Shown: positions 1-8,624, counted from the stretch's first letter. The stretch is 64,000 nucleotides of DNA from Chryseobacterium oryctis (GCF_025971925.1 NZ_JAPDHV010000001.1:434001-498000), one strand, 5' to 3'. Numbers and translations are program-made. Notes: generated from the letters alone by a model not told the origin.

Positions 1-715
1 CAACTGTATTTAAAGCTGTCAAATGCTTAAATTTTTCAAGACTTTCAGCTTCTTTCAACAACCCTTTCTCCATCATCATATCCACTCTCCTATTGATTCT
101 GTCGTACAATTCTTCTCTTGGAGCTTCAATTCCGATTCTTATCGTATTAAAATCTCTGGAATCCTGTGAAACAGCAATTTGTTCAGAATACTTTTTATTC
201 GTCTGCCAAATGACATCAATAGCCCGTAAAAGCCTTCTGTGATTATGAAAATCAACAACAGTAAAATATTCCGGATCAAGTTCTTTTAATATCTCCTGAA
301 GTTTTTCAATTCCTTCGTTTTCGAGAATTTCCTGTAATTTTTTTTGATTTTCTTCATCAGCTTCCGGCAAATCATTCAAACCTTCAATTACAGCCTTCTC
401 GTACATCATACTTCCTCCAACCAAAATGACAGTTTCATGATTTTCAAAGAGCTCGTTGAGCTTTTGTAAAGCATCTTCTTCGTACTGCCCAATTGAATAA
501 TAATCCTGAACTGAGAGATTTCCTATAAAATGATGAGGAGCTTCAGACAGTTCTTCTTCAGAAGGTGAGGCTGTTCCTATTTTCATTTCTTTGAAAAACT
601 GGCGCGAATCGCAGGAAACAATTTCCGTATCGAAATGTTTTGCCAAATCAATTGCTAATCTAGTTTTTCCAATTCCCGTGGGACCTACTACAGAAATCAA
701 GTTTTTCTTTTTCAC
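1..715 (-). CDS. miaA: tRNA dimethylallyltransferase MiaA (partial, 3' end outside window)
   Basis: MiaA transfers a dimethylallyl group to A37 of tRNAs that read codons starting with U. About 238 residues are visible; the family is usually about 300, so the C-terminus lies before base 1. The P-loop GPTGIGKT is at residues 11-18. It is followed by a DSRQ motif that matches the substrate-binding part of the family, a GGSMMYEKA segment, and a late DRINRRVDMMMEKGL segment. I chose the GTG at 715 because the P-loop follows at the usual distance and nothing longer is open upstream. A box resembling the -7 element (TAAATTAG on the minus strand) ends four bases before this GTG, so the mRNA may be leaderless. 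Family assignment is strong. Confidence 0.93.
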   Translation of the reverse strand, partial: MKKKNLISVVGPTGIGKTRLAIDLAKHFDTEIVSCDSRQFFKEMKIGTASPSEEELSEAPHHFIGNLSVQDYYSIGQYEEDALQKLNELFENHETVILVGGSMMYEKAVIEGLNDLPEADEENQKKLQEILENEGIEKLQEILKELDPEYFTVVDFHNHRRLLRAIDVIWQTNKKYSEQIAVSQDSRDFNTIRIGIEAPREELYDRINRRVDMMMEKGLLKEAESLEKFKHLTALNTV

Positions 716-809
716 TGCGCTAATTTACGAAATTGAGCTTTTATTTCTGCTTTTCGTTTTATGACTTGTATGGCCAAATTAACATAATGAAAACATGCAT
801 TGAAATGTT

Positions 810-817
810 TATCTTTG
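810..817 (+). promoter_or_regulatory. -7 promoter box of yicC
   Basis: TATCTTTG matches the Bacteroidota TAnnTTTG box and lies 17 bases before the yicC ATG. I see no convincing -33 TTG at normal spacing. Confidence 0.5.
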
Positions 818-834
818 TAGAACAATAAAAAACT

Positions 835-1692
835 ATGATTTTATCAATGACCGGGTTCGGCAGAGCCGAAGATGTTTTTGAAGGGAAAAAGATTACTATA
901 GATATTAAATCTCTGAATAGTAAAAGTTTTGATTTAAACATTAAAATTCCTTTGAGATATAAAGAAAAAGAATTTGAGATAAGAAAAATTCTTAATGACA
1001 GACTTATCCGTGGGAAAGTAGATTGCTATATCAATCTAGAAAATCTTGAAGAAACAACTGATGTAAAAATCAATAAAAACCTTATTGACTCTTACATCAA
1101 TGAGCTTAAAAATGTAGCTTCTGACGGTCCTGATTTTGAATACCTGAAAATGGCCGTAAGACTTCCTGATGCAATCACCTCAAGACCTGATGAATTAACA
1201 GAAGGAGAATGGGAAGCATTGGCAAAAATAGTAAACAACGCTGTTGACCGTTTTGAAGAGTTCAGAAGAACAGAAGGCAGAACCCTAAGAAACGAGCTTG
1301 AAAAAAACATCTTAAATATTGATAAATACCTTAACGAAGTTGTTCCTTTTGAAGAAGAAAGAATAACTGCCGTGAAAGAACGCTATCAGAAATCTTTAAA
1401 AGAATTTGAAAACGTAGATGAAACTCGTTTTTATCAGGAAATGGCATACTTTACAGAGAAATTAGATATTTCGGAAGAAAAAGTAAGACTTGCTCAGCAC
1501 CTAAAATATTATCAGGAAGTAATGGATAATGAAGACTTCAATGGTAAAAAACTTGGGTTTATCGCTCAGGAAATAGGAAGAGAAATCAATACATTAGGTT
1601 CAAAAGCCAATCATGCGGAAATTCAGAAATTAGTTGTAATGATGAAGGATGATTTGGAAAAAATTAAAGAACAAACGCTAAACGTTTTGTAA
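835..1692 (+). CDS. YicC/YloC family endoribonuclease
   Basis: 285 residues, the usual length of the YicC/YloC family, whose members have been described as RNA-cleaving enzymes. The N-terminus MILSMTGFGRAE and the C-terminal stretch LGFIAQEIGREINTLGSKAN are the two conserved ends of the family (YicC-like N-terminal domain and DUF1732). No signal peptide or membrane segment, so cytoplasmic. It sits directly before gmk, an arrangement common in bacteria, and is probably co-transcribed with it across an 82-base gap. The ATG follows the -7 box by 17 bases. Confidence 0.92.
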   Translation: MILSMTGFGRAEDVFEGKKITIDIKSLNSKSFDLNIKIPLRYKEKEFEIRKILNDRLIRGKVDCYINLENLEETTDVKINKNLIDSYINELKNVASDGPDFEYLKMAVRLPDAITSRPDELTEGEWEALAKIVNNAVDRFEEFRRTEGRTLRNELEKNILNIDKYLNEVVPFEEERITAVKERYQKSLKEFENVDETRFYQEMAYFTEKLDISEEKVRLAQHLKYYQEVMDNEDFNGKKLGFIAQEIGREINTLGSKANHAEIQKLVVMMKDDLEKIKEQTLNVL

Positions 1693-1757
1693 GTTATTAG
1701 TGATGAGTTATAAGTTTCTTTAAACAATTTGAAAATAGCTCATAATTCATAGCTCGT
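1692..1757. repeat. Imperfect inverted repeat between yicC and gmk
   Basis: The gap holds GATGAGTTATAAGT-like and AGCTCATAATTCATAGCTC-like arms in opposite orientation, separated by about 20 bases. It could form a weak AT-rich hairpin. It resembles small intergenic palindromes, but only one copy is seen in this window. Confidence 0.35.
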
Positions 1758-1774
1758 ATTTCAACACTATAAAA

Positions 1775-2338
1775 ATGAATAAAGTCATTATATTTTCAGC
1801 TCCTTCAGGAAGCGGGAAAACTACATTAGTAAAGCATTCTTTAGAAGCTTTTTCAGAGCTTCAGTTCTCAATTTCCTGTACTACAAGACAGCCTCGAGGA
1901 AGCGAAATTCATGCGGTAGATTATCATTTCATATCTCCCGACGAGTTTAGACAAAAAATTGCAGAAGATGCTTTTGTAGAATATGAAGAAGTTTATACTG
2001 ATAAATATTACGGTACTTTAAAATCCGAAGTTGAAAAAATTTGGAATCAGGGAAAAGTTGTAATTTTTGATGTTGATGTAAAAGGAGGAATTTCTTTAAA
2101 AAAATATTTTGGAGAACAAGCATTATCCATTTTCATAGAACCACCTTCTATTGAAGAATTGGAACGAAGATTGATTACAAGAAATACAGATGATGCAGAA
2201 ACCATCAAAACCCGCGTTGCAAAGGCTGAAGAGGAGATGTCTTATGCAAAGGAATTTGATAAAATCGTCATCAATGAAGATTTAGACAAAGCAAAAAAAG
2301 AAATAGAAAGTTTAATAAAAAATTTTATTGGAAATTAA
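1775..2338 (+). CDS. gmk: Guanylate kinase
   Basis: Phosphorylates GMP to GDP with ATP. 187 residues, normal for bacterial guanylate kinases. The P-loop APSGSGKT is at residues 9-16. The GMP-binding region follows: SCTTRQPRGSE near residue 34, the YEEVYTDKYYGT segment near 70, and DVDVKGG near 99. The lid region contains RLITRNTDD. It lies 82 bases after yicC and ahead of nadA. Confidence 0.96.
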   Translation: MNKVIIFSAPSGSGKTTLVKHSLEAFSELQFSISCTTRQPRGSEIHAVDYHFISPDEFRQKIAEDAFVEYEEVYTDKYYGTLKSEVEKIWNQGKVVIFDVDVKGGISLKKYFGEQALSIFIEPPSIEELERRLITRNTDDAETIKTRVAKAEEEMSYAKEFDKIVINEDLDKAKKEIESLIKNFIGN

Positions 2339-2397
2339 CCAACTGGAAACCAGAAGGTAAATCTAATTTCTGATAACCCAAAAACATTAAGGTGAAC

Positions 2398-3417
2398 ATG
2401 AGTACCGAAACATTAGAAAAAGCCAAATCTGCAATTCCGGTGAGAGGCTATTTAGACATAAAAGACCTTATCATTCCTGAGGGGGAAGAACTGGTAAAAG
2501 CTATTCTTAAACTAAAGGAAGAAAAGAATGCAGTAATCTTAGCACATTATTACCAACCCGGAGAAATTCAGGATATTGCCGATTTCTTGGGAGATTCCCT
2601 ACAATTAGCAAGACAAGCCAAAGAAACTGATGCAGATATGATTGTATTCTGCGGAGTGCATTTCATGGCAGAAGCTGCAAAAATTTTAAACCCGACAAAA
2701 AAAGTTGTTCTTCCTGATACAATGGCAGGATGTTCTTTAGCAGACGGATGTTCCGGTGAAGGTCTTAGAAAAATGCGTGAACAACATCCTAATGCTCTAG
2801 TTGCAACTTACATCAACTGTAATGCTGAAACTAAAGCTGAAAGTGACATTATCGTTACAAGTTCAAACGCTGAAACGGTAATTGAATCTCTTCCAAAAGA
2901 TAGACCTATTATTTTTGCTCCCGATAAAAATTTGGGAAGATATTTGTCGCAAAAAACAGGTCGTGATATGATTCTTTGGGATGGAAGCTGTATTGTTCAC
3001 GAAGCATTTTCAATGGAGAGAATTGCAAAACAATTAGCCGATAATCCGGAAGCTAAACTTATTGCACACCCGGAAAGTGAAGAAGCAGTTCTAAAATTGG
3101 CTCATTTCATAGGCTCTACTTCTGCCCTTTTAAATTTTGTAGAAAAAGATGATTGTCAAAAATTCATTATCGCAACAGAAGAAGGCATTCTTCATGAAAT
3201 GAAAAAAAGAGCACCTCATAAAGAATTGATTCCGGCTTTGGTTTTTGATGAAAGCTGTAATTGCTCAGAATGTTTCTATATGAAACGTAATACAATGGAA
3301 AAATTGTACTTATGTATGAAATATGAACTTCCTGAGATTATTATTGAAGAAGAATTAAGGTTAAAAGCATTGAAACCGATTGAGGCTATGCTTGACCTTT
3401 CAAAAAGTATAAAATAG
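2398..3417 (+). CDS. nadA: Quinolinate synthase A
   Basis: Condenses iminoaspartate with dihydroxyacetone phosphate to quinolinate in NAD synthesis, using a [4Fe-4S] cluster. 339 residues from the ATG at 2398; a GTG two codons upstream would add two residues. Family marks are AHYYQPGEIQDIADFLGDS near residue 47, MAGCSLADGC, GSCIVHE, and the C-terminal CNCSECFYMKRNTMEKL, which together supply the cluster cysteines. No nadB or nadC is next to it here. AAGG lies 6-9 bases before the ATG. Confidence 0.96.
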   Translation: MSTETLEKAKSAIPVRGYLDIKDLIIPEGEELVKAILKLKEEKNAVILAHYYQPGEIQDIADFLGDSLQLARQAKETDADMIVFCGVHFMAEAAKILNPTKKVVLPDTMAGCSLADGCSGEGLRKMREQHPNALVATYINCNAETKAESDIIVTSSNAETVIESLPKDRPIIFAPDKNLGRYLSQKTGRDMILWDGSCIVHEAFSMERIAKQLADNPEAKLIAHPESEEAVLKLAHFIGSTSALLNFVEKDDCQKFIIATEEGILHEMKKRAPHKELIPALVFDESCNCSECFYMKRNTMEKLYLCMKYELPEIIIEEELRLKALKPIEAMLDLSKSIK

Positions 3418-3445
3418 TTTTTTCACATTATATTGAATATTTATT

Positions 3446-3453
3446 TATATTTG
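3446..3453 (+). promoter_or_regulatory. -7 promoter box of the GG-leader peptide gene
   Basis: TATATTTG is an exact TAnnTTTG match 25 bases before the ATG at 3479. The only nearby TTG (3433-3435) is too close to be a normal -33 element. Confidence 0.5.
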
Positions 3454-3478
3454 AAACGAATCTAAAATTATATTCTGT

Positions 3479-3640
3479 ATGAAAAATTTGAAAAAACTAG
3501 ACAGAAAAAGTCTTAAAAGTGTAAATGGAGGAACTACATTCTGTAATTTAAACTGTGAAATTCACGAAACTTGCGGAGTAGGCTGTAGTGGATATTTACA
3601 ATGCGTTCCTAAAGGTCAGTACATTCCAGAAAATTGTTAA
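3479..3640 (+). CDS. Double-glycine-leader, six-cysteine bacteriocin-like peptide (53 aa)
   Basis: This short ORF encodes 53 residues. The first 18 (MKNLKKLDRKSLKSVNGG) form a charged leader ending in Gly-Gly, the type cut by peptidase-C39 ABC transporters. The remaining 35 residues hold six cysteines at positions 22, 26, 32, 36, 42 and 53, so up to three disulfides or other Cys modifications are possible. It has its own -7 box and a strong terminator, so it is probably a single-gene transcript. Small 'bacteriocin-like' GG peptides of this kind are common in Chryseobacterium, and their function is largely unknown. No transporter or modifying enzyme is nearby, so processing would have to be in trans. 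Confidence 0.8.
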   Translation: MKNLKKLDRKSLKSVNGGTTFCNLNCEIHETCGVGCSGYLQCVPKGQYIPENC

Positions 3641-3644
3641 AAAT

Positions 3645-3677
3645 AAAAATAGACTGTCTTTGAGACAGTCTATTTTT
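3645..3677 (+). terminator. Intrinsic terminator after the GG-leader peptide
   Basis: A 15-bp perfect stem (3645-3659 with 3663-3677) around a 3-base loop. The descending arm ends in a T run. It separates the peptide gene from the threonine operon. Confidence 0.85.
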
Positions 3678-3687
3678 ATTTAAACCA

Positions 3688-3716
3688 TTGCTATTTCAAA
3701 ATATTTTGTACATTTG
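3688..3716 (+). promoter_or_regulatory. Promoter of the threonine operon
   Basis: TTG at 3688-3690, an 18-base spacer, then TACATTTG at 3709-3716, an excellent fit to the Bacteroidota TTG-N17-23-TAnnTTTG promoter. Transcription would start around 3721-3724, almost at the leader-peptide ATG (3725). Confidence 0.7.
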
Positions 3717-3724
3717 TCGCTTCA

Positions 3725-3826
3725 ATGAATTTTCTAAGAAACATATCTGATATTTCAACTCCGATTTTCTCTATTTCGGAAGTATCGTTTGTTTCTATCA
3801 CTACAACTACTACGACTACCCCATAA
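3725..3826 (+). CDS. Threonine operon leader peptide (33 aa)
   Basis: A 33-codon ORF starts just downstream of the predicted transcription start and ends 92 bases before thrA. Its last residues are SITTTTTTTP: one Ile codon, then seven consecutive Thr codons (ACT, ACA, ACT, ACT, ACG, ACT, ACC), Pro and stop. A Thr run placed immediately before thrABC is the signature of an attenuation leader, as in enterobacterial ThrL, although the sequence is otherwise unrelated. A ribosome starved of Thr-tRNA would stall at residues 26-32, over the first hairpin. The reading is from sequence; regulation is inferred. Confidence 0.85.
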   Translation: MNFLRNISDISTPIFSISEVSFVSITTTTTTTP

Positions 3827-3897
3827 CGGGGTAAATTTTCACATATCATTATACGTTCGTATACTCTTTTGTCTAAAGAGTAAAAATTTCAATTTTT
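3818..3897 (+). promoter_or_regulatory. Candidate attenuator hairpins of the threonine operon
   Basis: Four small hairpins follow the Thr run. P1 is ACCCC/GGGGT (3818-3822 with 3828-3832), overlapping the last Thr codon and the stop. P2 is TATACG/CGTATA (3850-3855 with 3858-3863), followed by the T-rich CTCTTTT. P3 is ACTCTTT/AAAGAGT (3863-3869 with 3875-3881); it competes with P2 at base 3863. An A-run/T-run stem follows (3882-3888 with 3891-3897). Which one terminates is not decided by eye. Confidence 0.55.
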
Positions 3898-3918
3898 CTA
3901 TAACTCAAAAAACAAATA

Positions 3919-6369
3919 ATGAAAGTTTTAAAATTTGGTGGAACTTCTGTTGCCAATTCACAAAATATATTACAAGTCGAAAAAATTATAAAAAAAGAAG
4001 CCTTAAAAAACCAAATTGTTGTCGTAGTTTCAGCCCTTCATGATGTTACAGACAATCTGATACAAGCTGCCGAAAGTGCTTCTAAAAAAGATGAAAAATA
4101 CATTCAGATTGTTAAAAACATTGAAGAGAAACATTTGAATCTCGTAAAAGAATTAGTTCCTGTTTTAGAACAAAGTTCTTGGCTGAGCTTTGTCAAAAAA
4201 CACATTAACGATATTGAAGATATCTGCAACGGAATTTTTGTTTTAGGAGAATTTACCGACCGAATTAAAGATAAAATTACATCGTATGGAGAATTTCTTT
4301 CATCAAATATTATTGTTTCAAGACTAAAATCAGAAGGAATCGATGCCGTATGGATAAATTCTGCGGAAAATATTATCACAAACAGCAATTTCACAAACGC
4401 AAAGGTAAATTTTGAACATACTGAAAGTAATTTTCAAAAAAGCATAAGTAAAAATCAACATCAGGTTATTGTTGTTCCCGGTTTTATTGCAAAAGATGAA
4501 AAAGGCAATCCAACAACATTAGGAAGAGGAGGTTCAGATTTCACAGCTTCCATTATTGCTTCTGCTATCAATGCAGAGGAACTACAAATCTGGACTGATG
4601 TAGATGGTATGATGACTTCTGATCCTAGATTAGTTTCCAATGCAAAACCGATTGCTGAGATTTCTTATCATGAAGCGATGGAACTCTCACACTTTGGAGC
4701 AAAAGTTTTATACCCTCCGACAATACTGCCTGTAATGGTTAAAAATATTGATTTAAGAATTAAAAATACATTCAATCTGGAAGCTATAGGAACTTTAATT
4801 TCGCATAATCTGATAAAATCCGATATTGAAAATGAGCAAATTGCTGTCGGAATTTCGAATATGTCCAACATATCGTTATTAACTTTGGAAGGTAACGGAA
4901 TGATAGGGATTCCTGGTATTTCGGCTAAACTATTTCAATGTTTAAGCAATGAAAAGATTAACGTAATTCTGATTACTCAAAGTTCTTCAGAACATTCAAT
5001 CACCATTGCAATTAATGAAAAAGATGCTCTAAATGCAGAAAATGCAATCAATAATACTTTTGAAGATGACATACGATTAAAAAAAGTAAATCCTGTAAAC
5101 ATTGAAAACAGTCTTTCAATCGTCGCATTGGTTGGAGAAAACATGAAAAGCAGAAGCGGAGTAAGCGCAAAAATGTTTGGATGTTTAGGAAATAACGGAA
5201 TTAATATCAGAGCAATTGCACAAGGTTCTTCAGAAAAAAACATAAGTATCGTTATCTCAGAAAAAGATATCAAAAAGGCAGTGAATGTTCTTCATGAAGA
5301 GTTTTTCGAATCAGAAATCAAGCAAGTTCATCTTTACATTTGCGGAACAGGAAATGTGGGTGAAAAACTTATACAGCAAATCTATGATCAGAATGAATAT
5401 CTTAAAGAAAACCTCTTAATTAATTTAAGAATTGTAGGACTTTCAAACAGCCGAAAAATGATTTTCTCCGACAAAGGAATTTCTGAAAATGAATATGAAA
5501 ATTTCATTAAAAACGGTGAAAATGCATCAGTTAAAAAGTTTGCCGACGAAATTATCAATCGTAATTTAAGAAACTCTGTTTTTGTAGATGTTACGGCAAG
5601 CTCTGAGATTCCAAATATTTATGAAAAATTGCTAAAAAAGAGCATAAATATTGTTGCTTGTAATAAAATTGCAGCTTCTTCCGATTTTGAAAATTATAAA
5701 ACATTAAAAACAATTACCCGAAATCATAGTTGTAAATTTTTCTTTGAAACCAACGTCGGAGCAGGACTTCCTATTATTGGAACAATCAATGATTTAATAA
5801 GAAGCGGTGACAAAATCACTTCCATTCAAGCTGTTTTAAGCGGAACATTAAATTTTGTTTTTAATAATTATGACGGAAGTAAACCTTTTTCAGAAGTAGT
5901 ACTTCAGGCACAAAAAGATGGTTACACAGAACCTGACCCAAGAATGGATTTAGCAGGAACTGATGTTGCCAGAAAAATCTTGATTTTAGCGAGAGAAGCT
6001 GGTTACTCACTTGAATTTAATGAAATTGAAAATATAGGTTTTCTTCCAAAAGAATGTATGCAGGGAAGCGTAGAAGAATTTTATCAATCTCTTATCAAGT
6101 ACGAAAACCATTTTAAAAATTTATTAAATGAGGCACAGAAAGACGGAAAAAGATTAAAATACGTCGCTGAATTCAAAGATGGAAAAGCCAAAGTCGGGTT
6201 ACAACATATTGCTCCTGAAAGTGATTTGTATCATCTGTACGGAAAAGACAATATTGTCATTTTTAAAACACTGAGATATTCTGAGCAACCTTTGGTTGTA
6301 AAAGGTGCAGGTGCAGGATCTGAAGTTACAGCAAGTGGAGTTTTCGCTGATATTGTACGTTCTATTTAA
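3919..6369 (+). CDS. thrA: Bifunctional aspartate kinase / homoserine dehydrogenase I
   Basis: Catalyses the first and third steps from aspartate to threonine. 816 residues, the usual fused size. The aspartokinase domain starts with KFGGTS at residues 5-10 and holds TLGRGGSDFTA and the WTDVDGMMTSDPR segment. Two ACT-type regions (about 315-460) probably bind the feedback inhibitor. The homoserine dehydrogenase domain starts with the GTGNVG nucleotide-binding loop near residue 475 and contains VACNKIA and the EPDPRMDLAGTDVARK signature. It is followed by thrB after 11 bases. The upstream leader peptide predicts control by Thr-tRNA charging. Confidence 0.96.
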   Translation: MKVLKFGGTSVANSQNILQVEKIIKKEALKNQIVVVVSALHDVTDNLIQAAESASKKDEKYIQIVKNIEEKHLNLVKELVPVLEQSSWLSFVKKHINDIEDICNGIFVLGEFTDRIKDKITSYGEFLSSNIIVSRLKSEGIDAVWINSAENIITNSNFTNAKVNFEHTESNFQKSISKNQHQVIVVPGFIAKDEKGNPTTLGRGGSDFTASIIASAINAEELQIWTDVDGMMTSDPRLVSNAKPIAEISYHEAMELSHFGAKVLYPPTILPVMVKNIDLRIKNTFNLEAIGTLISHNLIKSDIENEQIAVGISNMSNISLLTLEGNGMIGIPGISAKLFQCLSNEKINVILITQSSSEHSITIAINEKDALNAENAINNTFEDDIRLKKVNPVNIENSLSIVALVGENMKSRSGVSAKMFGCLGNNGINIRAIAQGSSEKNISIVISEKDIKKAVNVLHEEFFESEIKQVHLYICGTGNVGEKLIQQIYDQNEYLKENLLINLRIVGLSNSRKMIFSDKGISENEYENFIKNGENASVKKFADEIINRNLRNSVFVDVTASSEIPNIYEKLLKKSINIVACNKIAASSDFENYKTLKTITRNHSCKFFFETNVGAGLPIIGTINDLIRSGDKITSIQAVLSGTLNFVFNNYDGSKPFSEVVLQAQKDGYTEPDPRMDLAGTDVARKILILAREAGYSLEFNEIENIGFLPKECMQGSVEEFYQSLIKYENHFKNLLNEAQKDGKRLKYVAEFKDGKAKVGLQHIAPESDLYHLYGKDNIVIFKTLRYSEQPLVVKGAGAGSEVTASGVFADIVRSI

Positions 6370-6380
6370 AAGTTAAAATT

Positions 6381-7301
6381 ATGAAAAAAATTAAATTAAA
6401 GGTTCCGGCAACAGTTGCTAATTTGGTTTGCGGTTTTGATATTCTGGGAATGGCAATTCATGAACCTTACGATGAAATGGAATTCAGGTTATTAGAAACT
6501 CCTGAAATCATCATAAAACATACTGATAATTTTGGTTTACCGGAAGAGCCTTCACTGAATGTTGCAGGTATTGTCTTATTGAAAATTAAAGAACATCTTC
6601 ATCTGAAAACAGGTTTTGAGGTTATCATTCATAAAAATATAAAACCAGGAAGTGGACTCGGCTCCAGCGCGGCTAGCGCCGCCGGAGCCGCTGTCGGAGC
6701 CAACATTTTGTTAGAAAATATTTTATCAAAAGAAGAATTGGTACATTTTGCCATGTTCGGAGAAGAACTTGCATCGGGAGTAAAACATGCAGATAATATT
6801 GCACCCTGCATCTACGGAGGAATTACTTTGGTAAAATCTTCAAATCCTATTGATATTATTCCGTTGAACTCCCCAGATTTATTTGTGACGGCAGTTCATC
6901 CGCAAGTTGAAGTAAAAACGTCCGATGCAAGACAAATTTTAAAGAAAAATATTTTACTGAAAGATGCCATAGAACAATGGGGAAATATTGCAGGACTTGT
7001 AGCAGGAATTCAGAAAAATGATTTTGCATTGATTGGAAGAAGTTTAAACGATGTCATCGTTGAACCTGTAAGAAGTATTTTAATTCCAAAATTTGATAAG
7101 ATTAAAGAAAAAAGTTTGAAAACCGAAGCTTTAGGAGGAGGTATTTCAGGTTCAGGCCCTTCTATTTTTATGTTATCTGAAAAAGAAGAAACTGCCCAAA
7201 ATATTGCAAAACTTATGAAATCTATTTATGACGAAATTGACATTGAAAACTTCGTATATGTTTCAAAAATAAATCCGTCAGGAATTAAAATCACAGAATA
7301 A
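6381..7301 (+). CDS. thrB: Homoserine kinase
   Basis: Phosphorylates homoserine to O-phosphohomoserine. 306 residues, a GHMP-family kinase. The ATP-binding loop PGSGLGSSAASAAGAAVGAN starts near residue 89, and the C-terminal GGGISGSGPS motif near residue 250 is the third GHMP motif. Codons of the ATP loop are unusually GC-rich compared with the rest of the gene. It lies 11 bases from both thrA and thrC, in one operon. Confidence 0.96.
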   Translation: MKKIKLKVPATVANLVCGFDILGMAIHEPYDEMEFRLLETPEIIIKHTDNFGLPEEPSLNVAGIVLLKIKEHLHLKTGFEVIIHKNIKPGSGLGSSAASAAGAAVGANILLENILSKEELVHFAMFGEELASGVKHADNIAPCIYGGITLVKSSNPIDIIPLNSPDLFVTAVHPQVEVKTSDARQILKKNILLKDAIEQWGNIAGLVAGIQKNDFALIGRSLNDVIVEPVRSILIPKFDKIKEKSLKTEALGGGISGSGPSIFMLSEKEETAQNIAKLMKSIYDEIDIENFVYVSKINPSGIKITE

Positions 7302-7312
7302 AATTTAAACAA

Positions 7313-8617
7313 ATGAATTATTATAATATAAAAGATAAAGAAGAAATTGTAGATTTTAAAACTGCAACTATAAAAGGACAGGGAAAAGAAAAAGGGCTTT
7401 TCTATCCTGAATCGATTCCTCAATTCGGCAAAGATTTTATTGAAAACCTATCAGAGTTTTCAAATGAAGAAATCGCTTATCTATGTATGAAAGATTTTGT
7501 TGGAGATGAAATTCCGTCTGATATTTTGAAAGAAATTGTTTTTGAAACCATCAATTTTGATATTCCATTGAAAAAAATCAATGACAATATTTATTCTCTG
7601 GAGCTTTTTCATGGTCCTACTCTAGCATTTAAAGATGTTGGAGCAAGATTCATGAGTAGATGTTTATCTTATTTTTTGAAAAATGAAAATAAAAAAGTAA
7701 CAGTTTTGGTAGCAACTTCCGGTGATACCGGAGGTGCTGTTGCCAATGGTTTTTATAAAACCGAAAACATTAATGTTGTTATTCTTTATCCAAAAAATCG
7801 GGTAAGTAAAGTTCAGGAAAAGCAATTGACTGCACTTGGCGAAAATATTTCGGCTTTGGAAGTTAACGGAAGTTTCGATGATTGTCAACAGCTCGTAAAA
7901 CAGGCTTTTTTAGATGAGAAAATCAATTCGGAACTATTTCTAACATCAGCCAATTCCATCAATGTTGCAAGATGGCTTCCTCAACAGATCTATTATTTGT
8001 TAGCACTGAAACAATGGCAAAAATTGGAGAATAAAAAGCCTATAATTTGCGTACCAAGCGGAAATTTTGGAAATATTTGTGCAGGAATTTTAGCATATTT
8101 CAGAGGACTTCCTGCAGAACATTTTATTGCAGCTTGTAATGAAAATGATGTTATTCCGAATTATTTACAAACCGGAAAATTAGAGCCTCAAAAAACCATT
8201 GCTACCCTGTCAAACGCGATGGATGTGGGAAATCCGAGCAATTTTGTAAGAATCTTAGAGCTTTTCGGACATCAGTTTGAAGAATTGAAAAATAAAATTT
8301 CTGCCTATTCTATCAATAATGAAAAGACTTTACAGACAATCAAAGAAGTGTACGAAAACTACGACTACCTTCTGGAACCTCACGGAGCAGTTGCTTGCTC
8401 TGCCCTAAATCAATATTTGAAAGAAAATCCGAATAGAAAAGGGCTCATTTTAGAAACTGCACATCCTATAAAGTTCCCAGATGCTGTAGAAAAAGCTATT
8501 AATATAAAAAACAAATTACCTGAATCACTAAGTGAATTAATGAAAAAAGAGAAAAAAAGTATAGAAATACGTCCTGATTTTGAAGAATTAAAACGATTTT
8601 TGCTTAATAAAAATTAA
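7313..8617 (+). CDS. thrC: Threonine synthase
   Basis: PLP enzyme converting O-phosphohomoserine to threonine, the last step of the pathway. 434 residues. The PLP lysine is Lys107 in GPTLAFKDVGARF. The phosphate-binding ATSGDTGGAVANG loop and the SANSINVARWLPQQ segment agree with the longer bacterial threonine synthase class. The N-terminal YNIKDKEEIVDFKTATIKGQ is also typical. It is third in the thr operon and is followed by folB after 7 bases. Confidence 0.96.
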   Translation: MNYYNIKDKEEIVDFKTATIKGQGKEKGLFYPESIPQFGKDFIENLSEFSNEEIAYLCMKDFVGDEIPSDILKEIVFETINFDIPLKKINDNIYSLELFHGPTLAFKDVGARFMSRCLSYFLKNENKKVTVLVATSGDTGGAVANGFYKTENINVVILYPKNRVSKVQEKQLTALGENISALEVNGSFDDCQQLVKQAFLDEKINSELFLTSANSINVARWLPQQIYYLLALKQWQKLENKKPIICVPSGNFGNICAGILAYFRGLPAEHFIAACNENDVIPNYLQTGKLEPQKTIATLSNAMDVGNPSNFVRILELFGHQFEELKNKISAYSINNEKTLQTIKEVYENYDYLLEPHGAVACSALNQYLKENPNRKGLILETAHPIKFPDAVEKAINIKNKLPESLSELMKKEKKSIEIRPDFEELKRFLLNKN

Positions 8618-8624
8618 AAAAAAT

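Noticed and set aside
3789..4043. 84-codon plus-strand ORF overlapping the thr leader and the start of thrA
   Set aside because: It is out of frame with thrA, has no domain or signal, and overlaps two better-supported coding regions.
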